Assembly (NCBI RefSeq): GCF_042100115.1
Contig: NC_091278.1
Location: 868,001-932,000 of the forward strand
From: Alternaria dauci
Lineage: Eukaryota > Ascomycota > Dothideomycetes > Pleosporales > Pleosporaceae
Direction of reading: 5' to 3'
Length of the DNA: 64,000 nucleotides
Position numbers and translations under genes: made by a program. The stretch's first letter is position 1; each line of letters starts with the position of its first letter. Below, in pieces: positions 21,653 to 33,076 of this stretch. The notes under the pieces were generated by a model that saw nothing but the letters and a program-made list of their open reading frames with translations, had not been told where the DNA came from and searched no databases.

Positions 21653-24600
21653 TCATTCACATTGGCGACTGCGCCGCGTGATGTCCTCGTCACTAAGCGC
21701 AGCTAGCCAGAGACATTTGCTGAGGACGTGTGGCTCGACGCTGAAGGTGTATTTGGAGCTGGCTTCGAGTAGTCGGAGTAGGTTCTTGACAATGGTGGCG
21801 GCCGTGTGGTATCGGTCGAAGTTTACCAGTCGTTCGCCGTCGACTGGTGGCGCGTCGACGAAGGCGGGCTTTTGAGCATTGTAGATGAGATCGCGTGTGT
21901 AAACGCCTAGTACTTGTTAGCTTCTGCATTAATAAATATCAGCATGTCGCTCACCGATAAATGGAATACAGCCGTCGTCGACAGTTGCTGTCTCCATTTC
22001 GAGCCGCAGGTTGTGGAAGTTCTTCAGTGGCTGAACAAGGGCCTCCAGCTCGGTCATGACCAGCACTTCGGCTGCGGGAACTAGAGCCCATGTCTTCTTG
22101 AGACTTGATACATCGTTCGATATCAGCGCTATCGCGATCTGATACATAGTGGCGTAGTTGCGGTATCGTCGCGCATGTGTTGCAATGTGAATAAACTTGG
22201 TAATGCATCGCGCACGTTCATGGATGTCCTCAGTGAGCAGGACCTCGGAAACGACCCATTTAACGACAAGATTGAATCGCGCAATGACAACGTCTACACC
22301 CCTGGCCTCTTCCGTTCTGAGATATTGTACCCAGTCGCGGATCTGGGGAGAAGATTGCTTCCACCGTAACTCGATGAGTTCTTTCCAGTCGATCTCGTCC
22401 AGTGCGTCCTTCTCGACTATGGTAAGTTGCTGAGCGAGGAGTTCAGAGTCGTAAGCCAGAATGAAGGGCAAATGCGCGGTTTGGGTTGAGGATGAGTCCT
22501 GCTGAGGACCTTCGAGATCAGCGGGAGAGTCAGCAAGATGGCCAGGTTGTGCGGCCGACTGTGGATTCGCTCGAGAGACGGTCGGGGTGAGGCCTGGCGT
22601 AGGCAGACCTCTATCAAAGCTTGTTGAGCTGGGCAGAGCATCATTCAGGCGGTTTCCGGTCAGGGGCGGTGTTGGAGGGTGGCGCAAGAGATGCGTTGGC
22701 AGATTATCAGGGTCTGCCTCAGGTGTTGTCGGCTCATCGTCGAAGAAGCTTCTTACCCCATGGCTAGTATGACCCGACTTTGCACCATCTTTAGAGCCCG
22801 TGTCGCTCAGATCCTCATCCTCATCAAGTAAAAACGACTCGCGCGGGTAAGAAGTCATCGGTAACGTTCCACCAGGCGGTATCTGCTTCATGCTGTCCGT
22901 CTCGACAACGTAATCAACAGATGAATCCATCGAGGACGATGTCCCTGGGGCGCGAGTCGGCTCGGGTGAGTTGCTGGCAAAGTGCAGAGGCGATGGCTTG
23001 GCGGAAGATCTCATGGTTTCGAGCGTTTGCGCTCGCTGGGGGGTAACGATATCGCTCAAGCCCCGATCGAGAAGTGGTATCGAGGAATAAGAGTCGGTTG
23101 ACTCGCCAACGGACTGAACCGCGGGTACGCGGCGATTGAAGTTCTCGGCAGACAAGCGATATATGCCTTGCCCATCTGTTTCTGGAAGAGCCAGTGGACG
23201 GTGGAAAACGTCGTCAGTTCCGGGACGCTCGTGTTGCTCAATATCCTGCTCGTAAGTATCAGGTCGGGTGTCTTGCCCAAAAGCTCCAGTTGGGTGATAA
23301 TAATCCAAATCAACAGTGGTTCGTTGGGAGGGGATGCTAGGCGACTTCTTCTCGTAACGCCCTTCCAGTTTCATTAGAGCAGATTCGACGCCACCTTCAT
23401 CATCCGTGTCGTCAGGGAGAGCAGCAAGCTTTGCTACTTCAGCTTCGAAAGAAGGTCTCAGGTTTGGCTGTGAGGAGTGTGTGTCTACTAATGAAATCGG
23501 CTTCTTAGGAACTTCAGCTTCAGCTGGCCCTTCCACAGCACGATTGATGTCTGCCTCTGACTCAATGAAGCGATCAGACCGCAGGATGACCGAGTTTGTC
23601 ACTGAGTGTGTGCGGTTGGAAACGGAGCCGGTGGAATGTGGCCGCTGCAAGGTCTCAAGATCATGAACGTTGTCAGCAGCGCGGAGGTCGCCACCTGGTC
23701 GTCTACGCAGCTGGCGGGCAGGCCCGCTAGCTTCAGGTGCTGCCTGACGTTCGAGGAAAAAGGGATCGTTTTCTGATGACATGGTTTGGAACGTCGCAAT
23801 ACTGGCAGGTCCTTGACGCCTGCTAAGCACGCTGTTGTAGGATGCATGTCGACGGAGAGACATGGAGGTCTTAGCAGAGCCCCGGCGCCGGAAAGAGTGC
23901 ATCCTTTCTGGGCCTGCAGAGATGGATCTTCTTTGTCTTGTCGGAGGCCGTCGAGTCGACATACGCGAGGTGCGATACTCTGGCGGTGCTGAGTGAGGCT
24001 CCGGGTCGTCGTAGAGATCAGAATTGTGTACTGATGGAGCGACTTCACCAGCTAACTGTTCGTCAACCGATTCCCCTTGCTGATGGCTGTCCAGCTTTGT
24101 GGCCTCCTTTTCGAGATCGGGTGGTAGGGTATCCGACATGACAGGTAACGGCGGTGGTCCAGTATCGTCGATAATCACAATTGACTTGCTGCCACTGGTA
24201 ATGGCGCTGTGTACGCGAGGATCTGGTGCTATGTGGTGCTCATTCGGGTTTGGCGTGCCACGCCTATCGAATTCAAACTCGAACCCACCAAGATCAGGGG
24301 GATCGATACCATGGTATTGATGGTTTTCGCTTTCGAGCTGCTCCTGGACTGCAGCTCGAAAACTCTCCGCTACCGTAGCAGCTAGCACATCAATGCGCAC
24401 CTGCGGTGTCGGTCGAGCAGGACGTCGTTTGTGTACACCGCCTGAAACTGAGACGGTTGACAATGCGCCTGGGTTGGAGGCTCGCATGTACGACGGCTGG
24501 CGTTGTTGGCTAACGCTACCTATTTGGGGGCTTGGGCTCAATTGCTGCCGTGTACTTAGCGCGCGACGTACGCTGCCGAAGATCTTTTTCATCCCTGGCG

Positions 24601-26996
24601 AAGTGGCATGTCCTGGTCTTTGGAATTCAGTGGCTTCGGAATCCTCAACCTCTTGTAGGTACTGAGAGCGCGAAGGACGTATAGCTCTGACTTCGAAATA
24701 TGGGGAGCTGGGTTGGAAGAGTCCACCGCGTACTAGAGTGCCAGGCATATTCATGACGGCAGACATGGCATAGTCCGCGGGTGCATTCTTGGGGATGGAA
24801 AGCGGAGCTCTGCTATCCCTCAGAGCATCTGAAAAGCTCCCACTGCGCTTGTGATGATGCGATGGGCGGTGAGCGTTCTTGATGGATGCTGGCTGTTGTG
24901 GACTGGCTGTCAAGCGAACAGTGCCAGTGGGAGCTGGGTTGATGACCGGTACTGGATGTGGGTATAAGGGAAGCTCGACCGCCTGGTCGTGTTTGTTCAG
25001 ACCTCGCATGGGTATAGAGCAGGACAGGACGTGCATGCTCTGCTCGCTAGCGGGCGATAGGGGTACCTGCGTGGGCGCGGCTTCGAATTCTTGTGATGGT
25101 ATGTAGGGTGAGCTCATCGAGTTTTGAGGCGTATGGCGTGCTCTTTGCGCCCAGTCCATGTGCCGACTGGCGAAATGATCGCTTGGATTGGAACCAATGG
25201 TTTCCTTTGTGTCCCGGACGTTGGTTCGTGGAGGAGTGCTTGGTACTGGGACAACCGGAGGGGGCTCCTCATATGCCGCTTGTGAGCCATCGTATCCGCC
25301 TGGAAGCAGCTCGTCGTCGGCAAAGTTTTGGCCGATAACATCTTCGGTCTCCCAGTATAGCGCACACGTCCGCCTCCAGCACTTTTTCAATTCACCAACA
25401 ATCTTGATGTCACCCCCACCTCCATCTTCTCGGGCCCGGAGATCGCGGTACAGGCTGTTGACAAGGTCGCAGAAGTTGGTGCGTAGAGAGTAATAGGGCA
25501 TGAAATCGTCGACGAAGTAGTTCAGAATCCAATGTCGAAGGGCTACGAAAGTGCGCACGCGAACGATACGGCCGAAGTCGTCTTGGCGGTCAACGGCCCA
25601 TCGTAGTCGAGAGATGAGGTATGCGGCGAGGTCTCGGGTGCACAGAAAGGCGCGGAAAGTCAGAAAGAAGTCGGATAGGAGTTCGTAATCCAGGAAGCTT
25701 GGAGAAGTGATGTGGGCTACAAGTCGTGAAGGAGTGGCTGCGAGAATCTCACCCTCGGCGTTGAAGCGCACCACAGCGCGGTCGTCGGGGTTCAGTGTAA
25801 GGGCATCGTAGAGTCTGGGGCCGATGGGCATGTGCGAGACACGAGCTGAAGAGGGACCAGAGGGGGGCACAGGCGGGCGGTCCATGGTGGCGCGAAAGCG
25901 GTGGGGGACAGGCGAATAGGCGTCTGAACGTGGGCGCGACGACAGAAACGACTGCCGCGCCCCTCGCTGTGGGGTCAGGAGCGAATTGGCAAAGTCGTCG
26001 GCGCCTGAGGTCCGGGTGTAGACTGAACTGCGCAGGTCTACGGTCCCCCGTGTGCTGAAACGCGGAGTGCCCAAGCGGTAATGCGGGATGGGGACCTGCA
26101 ACAGCGGGAATGACGACGTGTCTGCGGTCTTGGGGCGCATATGCGAGGGCCTTTCAATCACGACTTTGAAGGTGCCCGGCTCGTGGCTCAGCGTCGTGGC
26201 GGCGTGGTCGTCGACGGTCGAGAAGGAATGCGAGCGCCCGTGTGCGAGTCGTCCAGTGGTGGGATCGGGCTGGGGTTGCAGCTGGAAGGCATTGCCCTCG
26301 TTCAGCTCTGGCAGCGGTGGCGTAGGTTCAGAGTGCGGTGTTCGCGAGCCGTACAGACTCTGCTCCCATTCATTGCTGGTCGGGCGGAGCTTGTCGAGGG
26401 TTGCGCTGTCGGGCGGCGTCTGGGGCGGAAAGACGAAGGGATCTGGGTGACGGCCGCGCTGGTTGCCAGGACGGGCCACAGGTCTGCGAGTGTTAGATTC
26501 TGCACACGGGGGATTTCAATTACGCGAGTGGTGGGGGATATCAGGCACGAGGGGTGAGGGAGGAGGCGAGACATGGCGTGCGCCTTGCGTGTGGTGTCGC
26601 TCATGTATCGCTCCTTCCCCATACGTCCATGGTGTTTGCTGGGACAGGCTCGTCCCACGGCGCAACACCATGGCCGTTCTCGAGATATCAGGCGGGTGCG
26701 TACCTCAGGTAGATGACGCCGTTGTGGACATTCGCCACGGTGTAGCTGCGGCCGGCCGAGGTCGAGTTGCTCGTCGTCGTGTCAATGGTGGCGTTGCTGG
26801 TGCCGCGTGCCCTCGTCCTGCTCTTGAGTTGCTCCCTCGAGTCCTTCACCCTTCGCAGGCGGCGCGTGTCGTCCGCGCGCCGTTTTGCCGTAACTGCACC
26901 TGCACCACCCGCACTGGGCAAAATATCGCGTTTCCCTTCGGCAGGGGAGCCCGGCGCAGGCAAGACATTCTGTTGCATTGCCGATAGGGCCATCAT
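21653..26996 (-). CDS. lte1: Lte1-like Ras-family guanine nucleotide exchange factor
   Basis: Exons 26996-26704, 26483-21955 and 21906-21653, 1691 residues. The first splice (220-base intron) joins GVIYLR to PVARPGNQRG; the last (48 bases, GCTAAC branch) joins DDGCIPFIG to VYTRDLIYNA. A RasGEF N-terminal domain lies at about 325-450 (SPSFLDYELLSDFFLTFRAFL), and a catalytic RasGEF domain fills about 1440-1691 (DWKELIELRW, ARFNLVVKWVVSEVLL, NYATMYQIAIAL, KKTWALV, GCIPFIG). The two are separated by nearly 1000 residues of Ser/Pro/Arg-rich, probably disordered sequence, the layout of yeast Lte1, which acts at the bud cortex in mitotic exit. In filamentous fungi the GTPase partner is not settled. 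The large linker has many SP/TP sites, candidates for phosphorylation. Symbol given by architecture, not by alignment. Confidence 0.88.
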
Positions 26997-28618
26997 CCTC
27001 CCCCATAGTCCAGCGCGCAGCAATTCGACGAGGTTTGCCGGCGTCAGCGAGTGCGTCGACGGAGCATGGCCAGCAGCGACTCGACTGTGCAGACGTCTTA
27101 ATTACAAGACAGGACAGGACCAGAGCGAATCGACTAGAGTTGATTCATGTGCAGCCCTGTCACATCGCCCAGCGGCGCGCCAGACGACGACGCACTTTCG
27201 CCAGTCAGCGCCCGTGTCGCTCGGGCTGAACGCCGCTATGCATTGACCCAGGCCTGGCCGGGCTAATCTGTCCTCGCTTCACTCCGCTGCTCCGCCTGCG
27301 CTGCTCAACAGGGAATTGCATCGCCGTTTACACGTCGTCTACACATGCTGACATGCACTGGCACGCACAGGAACCCGCCCAGCTGCCCACATGCGAACTG
27401 CTTTTTCCACTCGCCGTCATGCGAACTGTCCGCCTTCGCCTCACAGCCACTCGCTTCTGTTGGCCATTCACCCGCTGCACCCCCAACATCTAGCCAGCAC
27501 TACTGCACTATTACGTCGCGACCCGGGCAACAAGCCCCCAGCCCACGTGAGGGGAGGTCCAAGGTTCATCCGCGACGACTAACTCTTGCGCGAGATCATG
27601 GTTCCTCCCACTTGACCCTGGCCGCATGCGCAACGGCCATCTAATACCCGAGGGCCGCGACAGCACAAGATTGCAAAAAAACTAAACTAAACAACAACAA
27701 CGCATGCAACAATCAATAATCAATAACCACACGTCCATCTCGCATCCTGTACAAGGATATCGCCGTTTCCAGATGAACACACATACATTCAGTGCCGTGA
27801 TCTGCCACTGCATCGGTACTTTTGCTCCCTCGCGATCCAAAGCAGCCATTGGCCGCCCTCATCATCTCGCTAAAGAAGCGTCTCCCTCCATCGCAATCCC
27901 TTTGGCATCCCGCAAACACCACCTCGGCTCATTTCCCACCCTGCGCAACGTCATGACAGCCCTATTGTGAAACAGGCCTGCCCTTCTACAAACGGCTGCT
28001 GCAATTTAATGACCGCTGCTTCGAGCATTCAACGCTCCAGGCTGACTCGACCAGCATAATCGCGTACATCATCACGGCTCTTTGCGTCAGGCAGCAATTC
28101 CACAAGCGCAACACCCCGGATGCCCATCAAACCGCGAGCTACTGCACGACATCAACCATGGTAGCACCCCATCGTCCTGCATCTGGCCACCTCTGCCTGA
28201 CACCTGTAAGATTCCAGACATGCCTACACACTAATTCCACCTACATAAAAACCCGCGCCGGTACACCTAGCTCGTGCCGACCCATCCCGGGCAAACCAGC
28301 CAGAGTGCTCAAACGACAAGTACGGAGATGGCCGACTGCGCCGCCGACCGAAGAACTGCCTGATGCACAGCACAGCTTCTATCTTCGGCACGATTTGCAG
28401 ACTCCGACTTCGCCTCACACATCCGGCCCGATTAGCGTCTGGAAAGGGACGGGCCTGCACTAAGTGAACCTGTGAGGATACATATAGATTTGGAAATGAT
28501 GTGGACGATAAATGAGCGATATGCAGTCCACGCACCAAGGCAGTGGCATTTCTTGGTTGAACGAGAATGTTCTTCAACATACCTCTGCTGAATAACTCCA
28601 TCCCTATCTACACCTTGA
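26997..28618. other. Intergenic, no gene seen
   Basis: Upstream of the RasGEF gene and 3' of the next minus-strand gene. C- and T-rich on the plus strand with several open frames of about 60-125 codons, none with a domain or splice partners. May include a long leader for the RasGEF transcript. Confidence 0.5.
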
Positions 28619-30236
28619 TCAAAATGGATATCCCCTTGCAACGGCTTCCTCCCCTTCAACATCCAGCCCTTCTTTCACCTGCTCCGCGTGCTTCTGGTCT
28701 AGATACTCCAACAATACGTCCCCATACATCTCCTTGCCCTTGTAGCGACTCACGTCCTCACCCCAGGAACGAATTGCGCTGGCTAATCGGCCAGGCACAT
28801 AGGGTTCCTGCGCAATATCCGTGATGGGATGGAAGTAAGTCCGAATTGTAAATACCACGCCACCAGACTTGGGCAATCTAGGCAAGCAGCGTCAGAAGCT
28901 TTGATCCATGGGAGCTGCAACAGGTAGGGTAGGAGTAGGGCGTCAGTAACATACCTCCATAAACTCTGCCTCTCGCTCCTGAACCAGTGGTGTTCAACCG
29001 CCTTGTTCTTCTCTGCTGTGAACCATCCTATGCCTCCATCTTCTTTCGCGTCTTCACTCCCTATACTCTCGCTCCAGGCTAGTTTATCGTCGACTTGGAT
29101 GAAGTAGTTGTTCCGCAGAACAGGGGACTGTGGCTGTATTCTGCGAAAGAAATTGGTCATTGGTTTTTCCAGCTTGTCTTTGAACCTGCGAGATTCGTTA
29201 GCAAGCAATGTCTTCCACCAAGAAAAAGCAGTGGTAAAAAAAAAAGGGGACTGAGAAAGACTCACCCCGGTACATCCCCACTGGTATGAATAACAGAAAG
29301 CGGCATCCCAAACTTATCCTCCAATCTCCAGAATCCTGCTAGCAGGATAGCACCAGCAAGCAAGTAGTACTGCCCATCCCCCTTCTCAATCATAATAGCA
29401 AGATCATCCTGAATCATCCGAGCACACATCTCCATCGGATCCTCACTCTCCCCATTCCTCGTACACCCCTGCCCATCAAACACCTCACCCGTCGCTAGAT
29501 TCTTCATCCCTTTCCCCTTGCCCATCTCCACCTCCTGGAACAAACTCGGATACCGCTGGGGCAAGTACCTCACCAACTCTGCCAACAATTCCTTCGCTGC
29601 GTCCATTGCTTCGGGAGCCGTCTTTATGCATTTTGTGCCTCGCTCAGCGATCCGCGCGGCTTTGAGGGCGTGGTACGATAGATATTCGTTGTCGAGTTCG
29701 ATCCATTCGTCCCAGGACATGTTGCGTAGACCCATTGTGATGTTGTATTTGGGGCCGTGGCGGAAGGGGCGGTAAGGGAGAGGTTTTGTGGTTGTGAGGG
29801 ACCAGTTTGGGTAGGGGGATGCTGGGGGGCGGGTGAATGGGGATGGGTGCCACACTAGAGATCGGGGAGTGGTGTTAGGTTTTTGGGTAAGAAAGCAAGG
29901 GGCAGGAGGGCTGGGAACAGGACTTGGTCGGATTAAAAACGTACCTCCGGGTGGCCTATCTGGGGCTTTGAATGGGGAGCGTTTCTCGAGGTTCGGGGTG
30001 GTGGGTCGGGAGGTGGGATGGCGACGGGTAAGAAGTAGGCGGGTGAGGGTTAGGGCAAGCCATGTGAATGTGACAAAGAAAAGAACTGCGTAGAGAGCTG
30101 CTTTTGGCTGGGTGTTGGCATCCTTGAGTGCAGTGTTGAGTTGGGTTTGGATGGAGGTGCAGTGGTGTTGTGCGTCACGTGCGAGACGTGCGAGACGTGC
30201 GGTGTGCTCTTCGAGTCGAGTGACCAGGTTCAACAT
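28619..30236 (-). CDS. Membrane-anchored DUF3445 / haem-dependent oxidative N-demethylase-like protein
   Basis: Exons 30236-29945, 29854-29266, 29185-28955 and 28877-28619, 456 residues. Begins with a short amphipathic stretch and a membrane helix, [19 protein letters not shown] (about 47-66), then a Pro-rich spacer. The rest matches the DUF3445 pattern: [21 protein letters not shown], a His in [16 protein letters not shown] that aligns with the haem-ligand region, and [19 protein letters not shown] followed by [12 protein letters not shown]. The bacterial enzyme (HODM) removes a methyl group from an amine using haem and oxygen; the substrate of fungal members is not known to me. The N-terminal anchor suggests an ER or other membrane location (inference). 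Intron 29855-29944 is 90 bases without an in-frame stop, so its retention would only lengthen the spacer. Confidence 0.85.
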
Positions 30237-30795
30237 GGCAGATACTAGGCAACGATACTACCAAAACATTCTCATCTACCGGTAGAAAGAGAAGACAGGG
30301 TGTTGACTATATAGTTGACAGTTAAGCATGCGGATTGATGCGAAACCAAAGCAGCACAGTATCGTATCCCGTAGCCGCGGACATCATGCGAGGTGTGTAA
30401 AATAGCTTCCTTTTATTGTTCCAAAGTATATACAAGCCGATCAATTCCTGCGATAATGACCCATGACAATGTGGGGTTGTCGTGCATGTGTCGTCAGTGA
30501 TGGTTATCTCCTAGTCTGGGCGGGGAAAGCAATACCCCACTTGGTTAGACCTGGTGTCTATCGACGCGTAGCACCGAACATAGCTGGCCGTTACCCTTGA
30601 TAACAAGACTGAGCTTCCTAGTGCTCTGCGGGTAAGGTGATCATGAAATGCAACGGCTGTCAGATGCGTCTGGTCAATTCAAGGTGCGTCGACGCTCAGG
30701 AAGAACAGTTGCCTTGGTGTCCCTCTTTCTCTTCTGTGTCACAGTACCTATTTGACTACGCATTGCCGAAGATGACCCACAGTACCACATCTGCG
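30237..30795. other. Intergenic, no gene seen
   Basis: Promoter of the DUF3445 gene and 3' flank of alg9. Nothing further supported. Confidence 0.55.
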
Positions 30796-32686
30796 TTATG
30801 CGCCCTTTTGACTCCTGCGTTGCAACAGGCAGTAATCACCCCATTGGCGGCGGAACTTGGCAGGGATCACGGCTAGATCTGGAACCCAGAGCATGCGACT
30901 AATAGTATGTGTCTTGCTTGCGTCCAGAAAAGGAAGACACTTCAGGGCCTTCCAGTCTTTTGTATTGGAGACATAATCAGGCTCAAGAGCCGTCGGAGGA
31001 GCTCCAGCAGAGCGCGAGTCAACGATAAAGTCGCACTGCTCAATGTCGGTCTGTTTTATCAGAGTTAGTGAAAATGATGTTTGCATGCCGGTTCGACCTA
31101 CATATTTGCTGGGATCTTCCAGATTTTCGTCATTCATACCAGACGGCACCAGCCATGTGCCAGGGAATAGTCCGAGAGCGGCGTCAGCCTCGCTGAACTC
31201 GCCTGGTAGAAGGCCGGAGAATTCGCTCTTGATAAATTTGGCACGAACTCCCTGAGGTAAGTTGAACGAAGACGGAAAGCGATACCACTCCTTGCCTAAG
31301 CACACCGTGTCTCCTGGACGAGCGACTGCCGGGTCGAACAGTGGCTTGTAAACTTTCAGTGGCGCCGAGTATGCGGACATGTGGCCTAAAGATTGGTCAA
31401 TACTATGTCTCAAACTGTTTGATATATCCTTATGCTGCGGTAGTTGGTGAGAAAGGTGCTCATAACATACCATTGATCCTGAGGATGCCTAGGTTCAAAG
31501 ACAGAAGCACAGGTACACAGACAATGACAAGCTTCACCATAGGAGGTATCTTGCTTACTAAACGTCGTGGGTCCATTGAGCCAAAGTTGGCCAGCAGAAT
31601 GTGTAAGGAGAGGGCTGCGTTCCAGGCTAGCGCTGGATATGCAGGATACATAAATCGCTCTTCTTTGTGAGGCTGGATGGTGAACATTGCCAGCCACAAG
31701 TAAAATGGACTGACAAAAGTGATAGACCTGGTGAGCGTGTTGCGATAAACAGCCCGGTCAAAGACAAGATACTGGATGAGTAATAACGGTAGAGCAGCCA
31801 ACGCGAGAAAGAACCAAATGTTGAAGTTCAGGGTCAGGTTGCGGACATAGAAGTGCCATGGCTCTACACCGTAGATATCGGGGCCTCTGCTACCACCGCT
31901 AAAAACGTTGTAAAGTACGATGTTCAGCGGCACGCACACGAGCTTCCTGTAGAAGAGCGAGTCGATGACGGTCTGCAAGAGTACAACGACAAATGCTCTA
32001 CTTGCGCCATGGAGCAGCACTCGTCGCAAGCTCTCTAGAATTGTGCCAGTGAATAGGCCTGCAATGACGTCTTCCGCAATGAAGGGCAGAGCGAGAGCGC
32101 CTGCAAAAGGCCAACCTAGGGCACTGCCTACGGCGAACCATGTGATGCCCTGGGCAGTCCTCATGGTACGTCCAGACCAGTCCATGAAAGACGCAAACCC
32201 AAGCATTGCACAATTCATGGCGAAACTCGACGGGAGGTATGCAGGGGCAGCATGGTACATGCCCGGACTCATGACCATGATCATGGCAAAGAAGGATGCG
32301 ACCCGCACCTCGAATGTCTTTCTAATAGCAGTGTACATGCGAGTCTGGCATGCTGCGCAGACTACCGCCAAAACGGCCCGCAGGAAGTAGAACTCAAAGA
32401 CCTTGGATCTTTGCAAGCCTAGTGTCTGCATAGGCAGCATCGCGAGCCCTATCACAAGCGAGTGTATGGCAGTGTAGGCCCAACTTCGGATGGCGTAGTC
32501 TGGAGAGTACTCCCACGTCTGGAGACCATAGCCATGGTTGAGGTAGTGGCTCGGTTCCCAGTAATTGAAGACTTCGTCGCAGTCCTGGATCGGCGAGAAG
32601 GCGGCAGCGACGATATTGGCGAGGGAGAAGACGCAGAAGATTGCAGAGGTAGAAAGCTGAGGCGGTGCACTACACACATGATGCAT
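30796..32686 (-). CDS. alg9: ALG9 alpha-1,2-mannosyltransferase (N-glycan assembly)
   Basis: Exons 32686-31471, 31385-31102 and 31050-30796, 584 residues. ER membrane enzyme of family GT22 that adds alpha-1,2-mannoses to the lipid-linked oligosaccharide using dolichol-phosphate mannose. Seen: the luminal DCDEVFNYWEP motif near the N-terminus with the catalytic Asp-Glu, several hydrophobic helices, the conserved QPHKEERFMYP motif, and the C-terminal luminal part (GKEWYRFPSSF, FSGLLPGEF, DIEQCDFIVD). The first splice joins LGILRING to HMSAYSAPLKVY, the second DPSKY to TDIEQCDF. The start is uncertain: either this ATG, or an exon at 32771-32727 spliced to 32656, which adds MSTSRPKTAHHTAEL and removes the first ten residues. 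The second intron (51 bases) lacks a stop and is a multiple of three. Confidence 0.95.
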
Positions 32687-33076
32687 ACGTTAGCCTTAGC
32701 TAGTTGCGAGGAGGACGGAAATGGACCAACTCAGCCGTGTGGTGCGCCGTCTTGGGGCGAGAAGTGGACATTTCAGCAAGAAGACATGCAAAGGGCGAAT
32801 GCAAGGCGCTGGCGAGTCTCCATGGAAAGCACACGGGAAGTGCTTTCACGGGCACAGCGCGGATGCGTAATGCATTCGCGCCGTGGTAGGGCTGAGCTCG
32901 CGCCTGCCCGCCAAGGCCATTAGCGCGCATCCAAAAAGGCGACATTCTCCCAGGACGTGGTCTCCTCAACCAGAACTATCATCGCACGCACTTAAGCAAA
33001 CTGGTGCAAACACCGCAGTTGATATATCGCAGCGATCACGCGTGATTCAGAGAAGACTGCAGAGAGAGACACGAAA
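32687..33076. promoter_or_regulatory. Bidirectional promoter region, alg9 / naf1
   Basis: At most 390 bases (305 if alg9 uses the upstream exon) separate two divergent housekeeping genes, so the transcripts must share this interval for control elements. No specific binding site is claimed. Confidence 0.6.
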
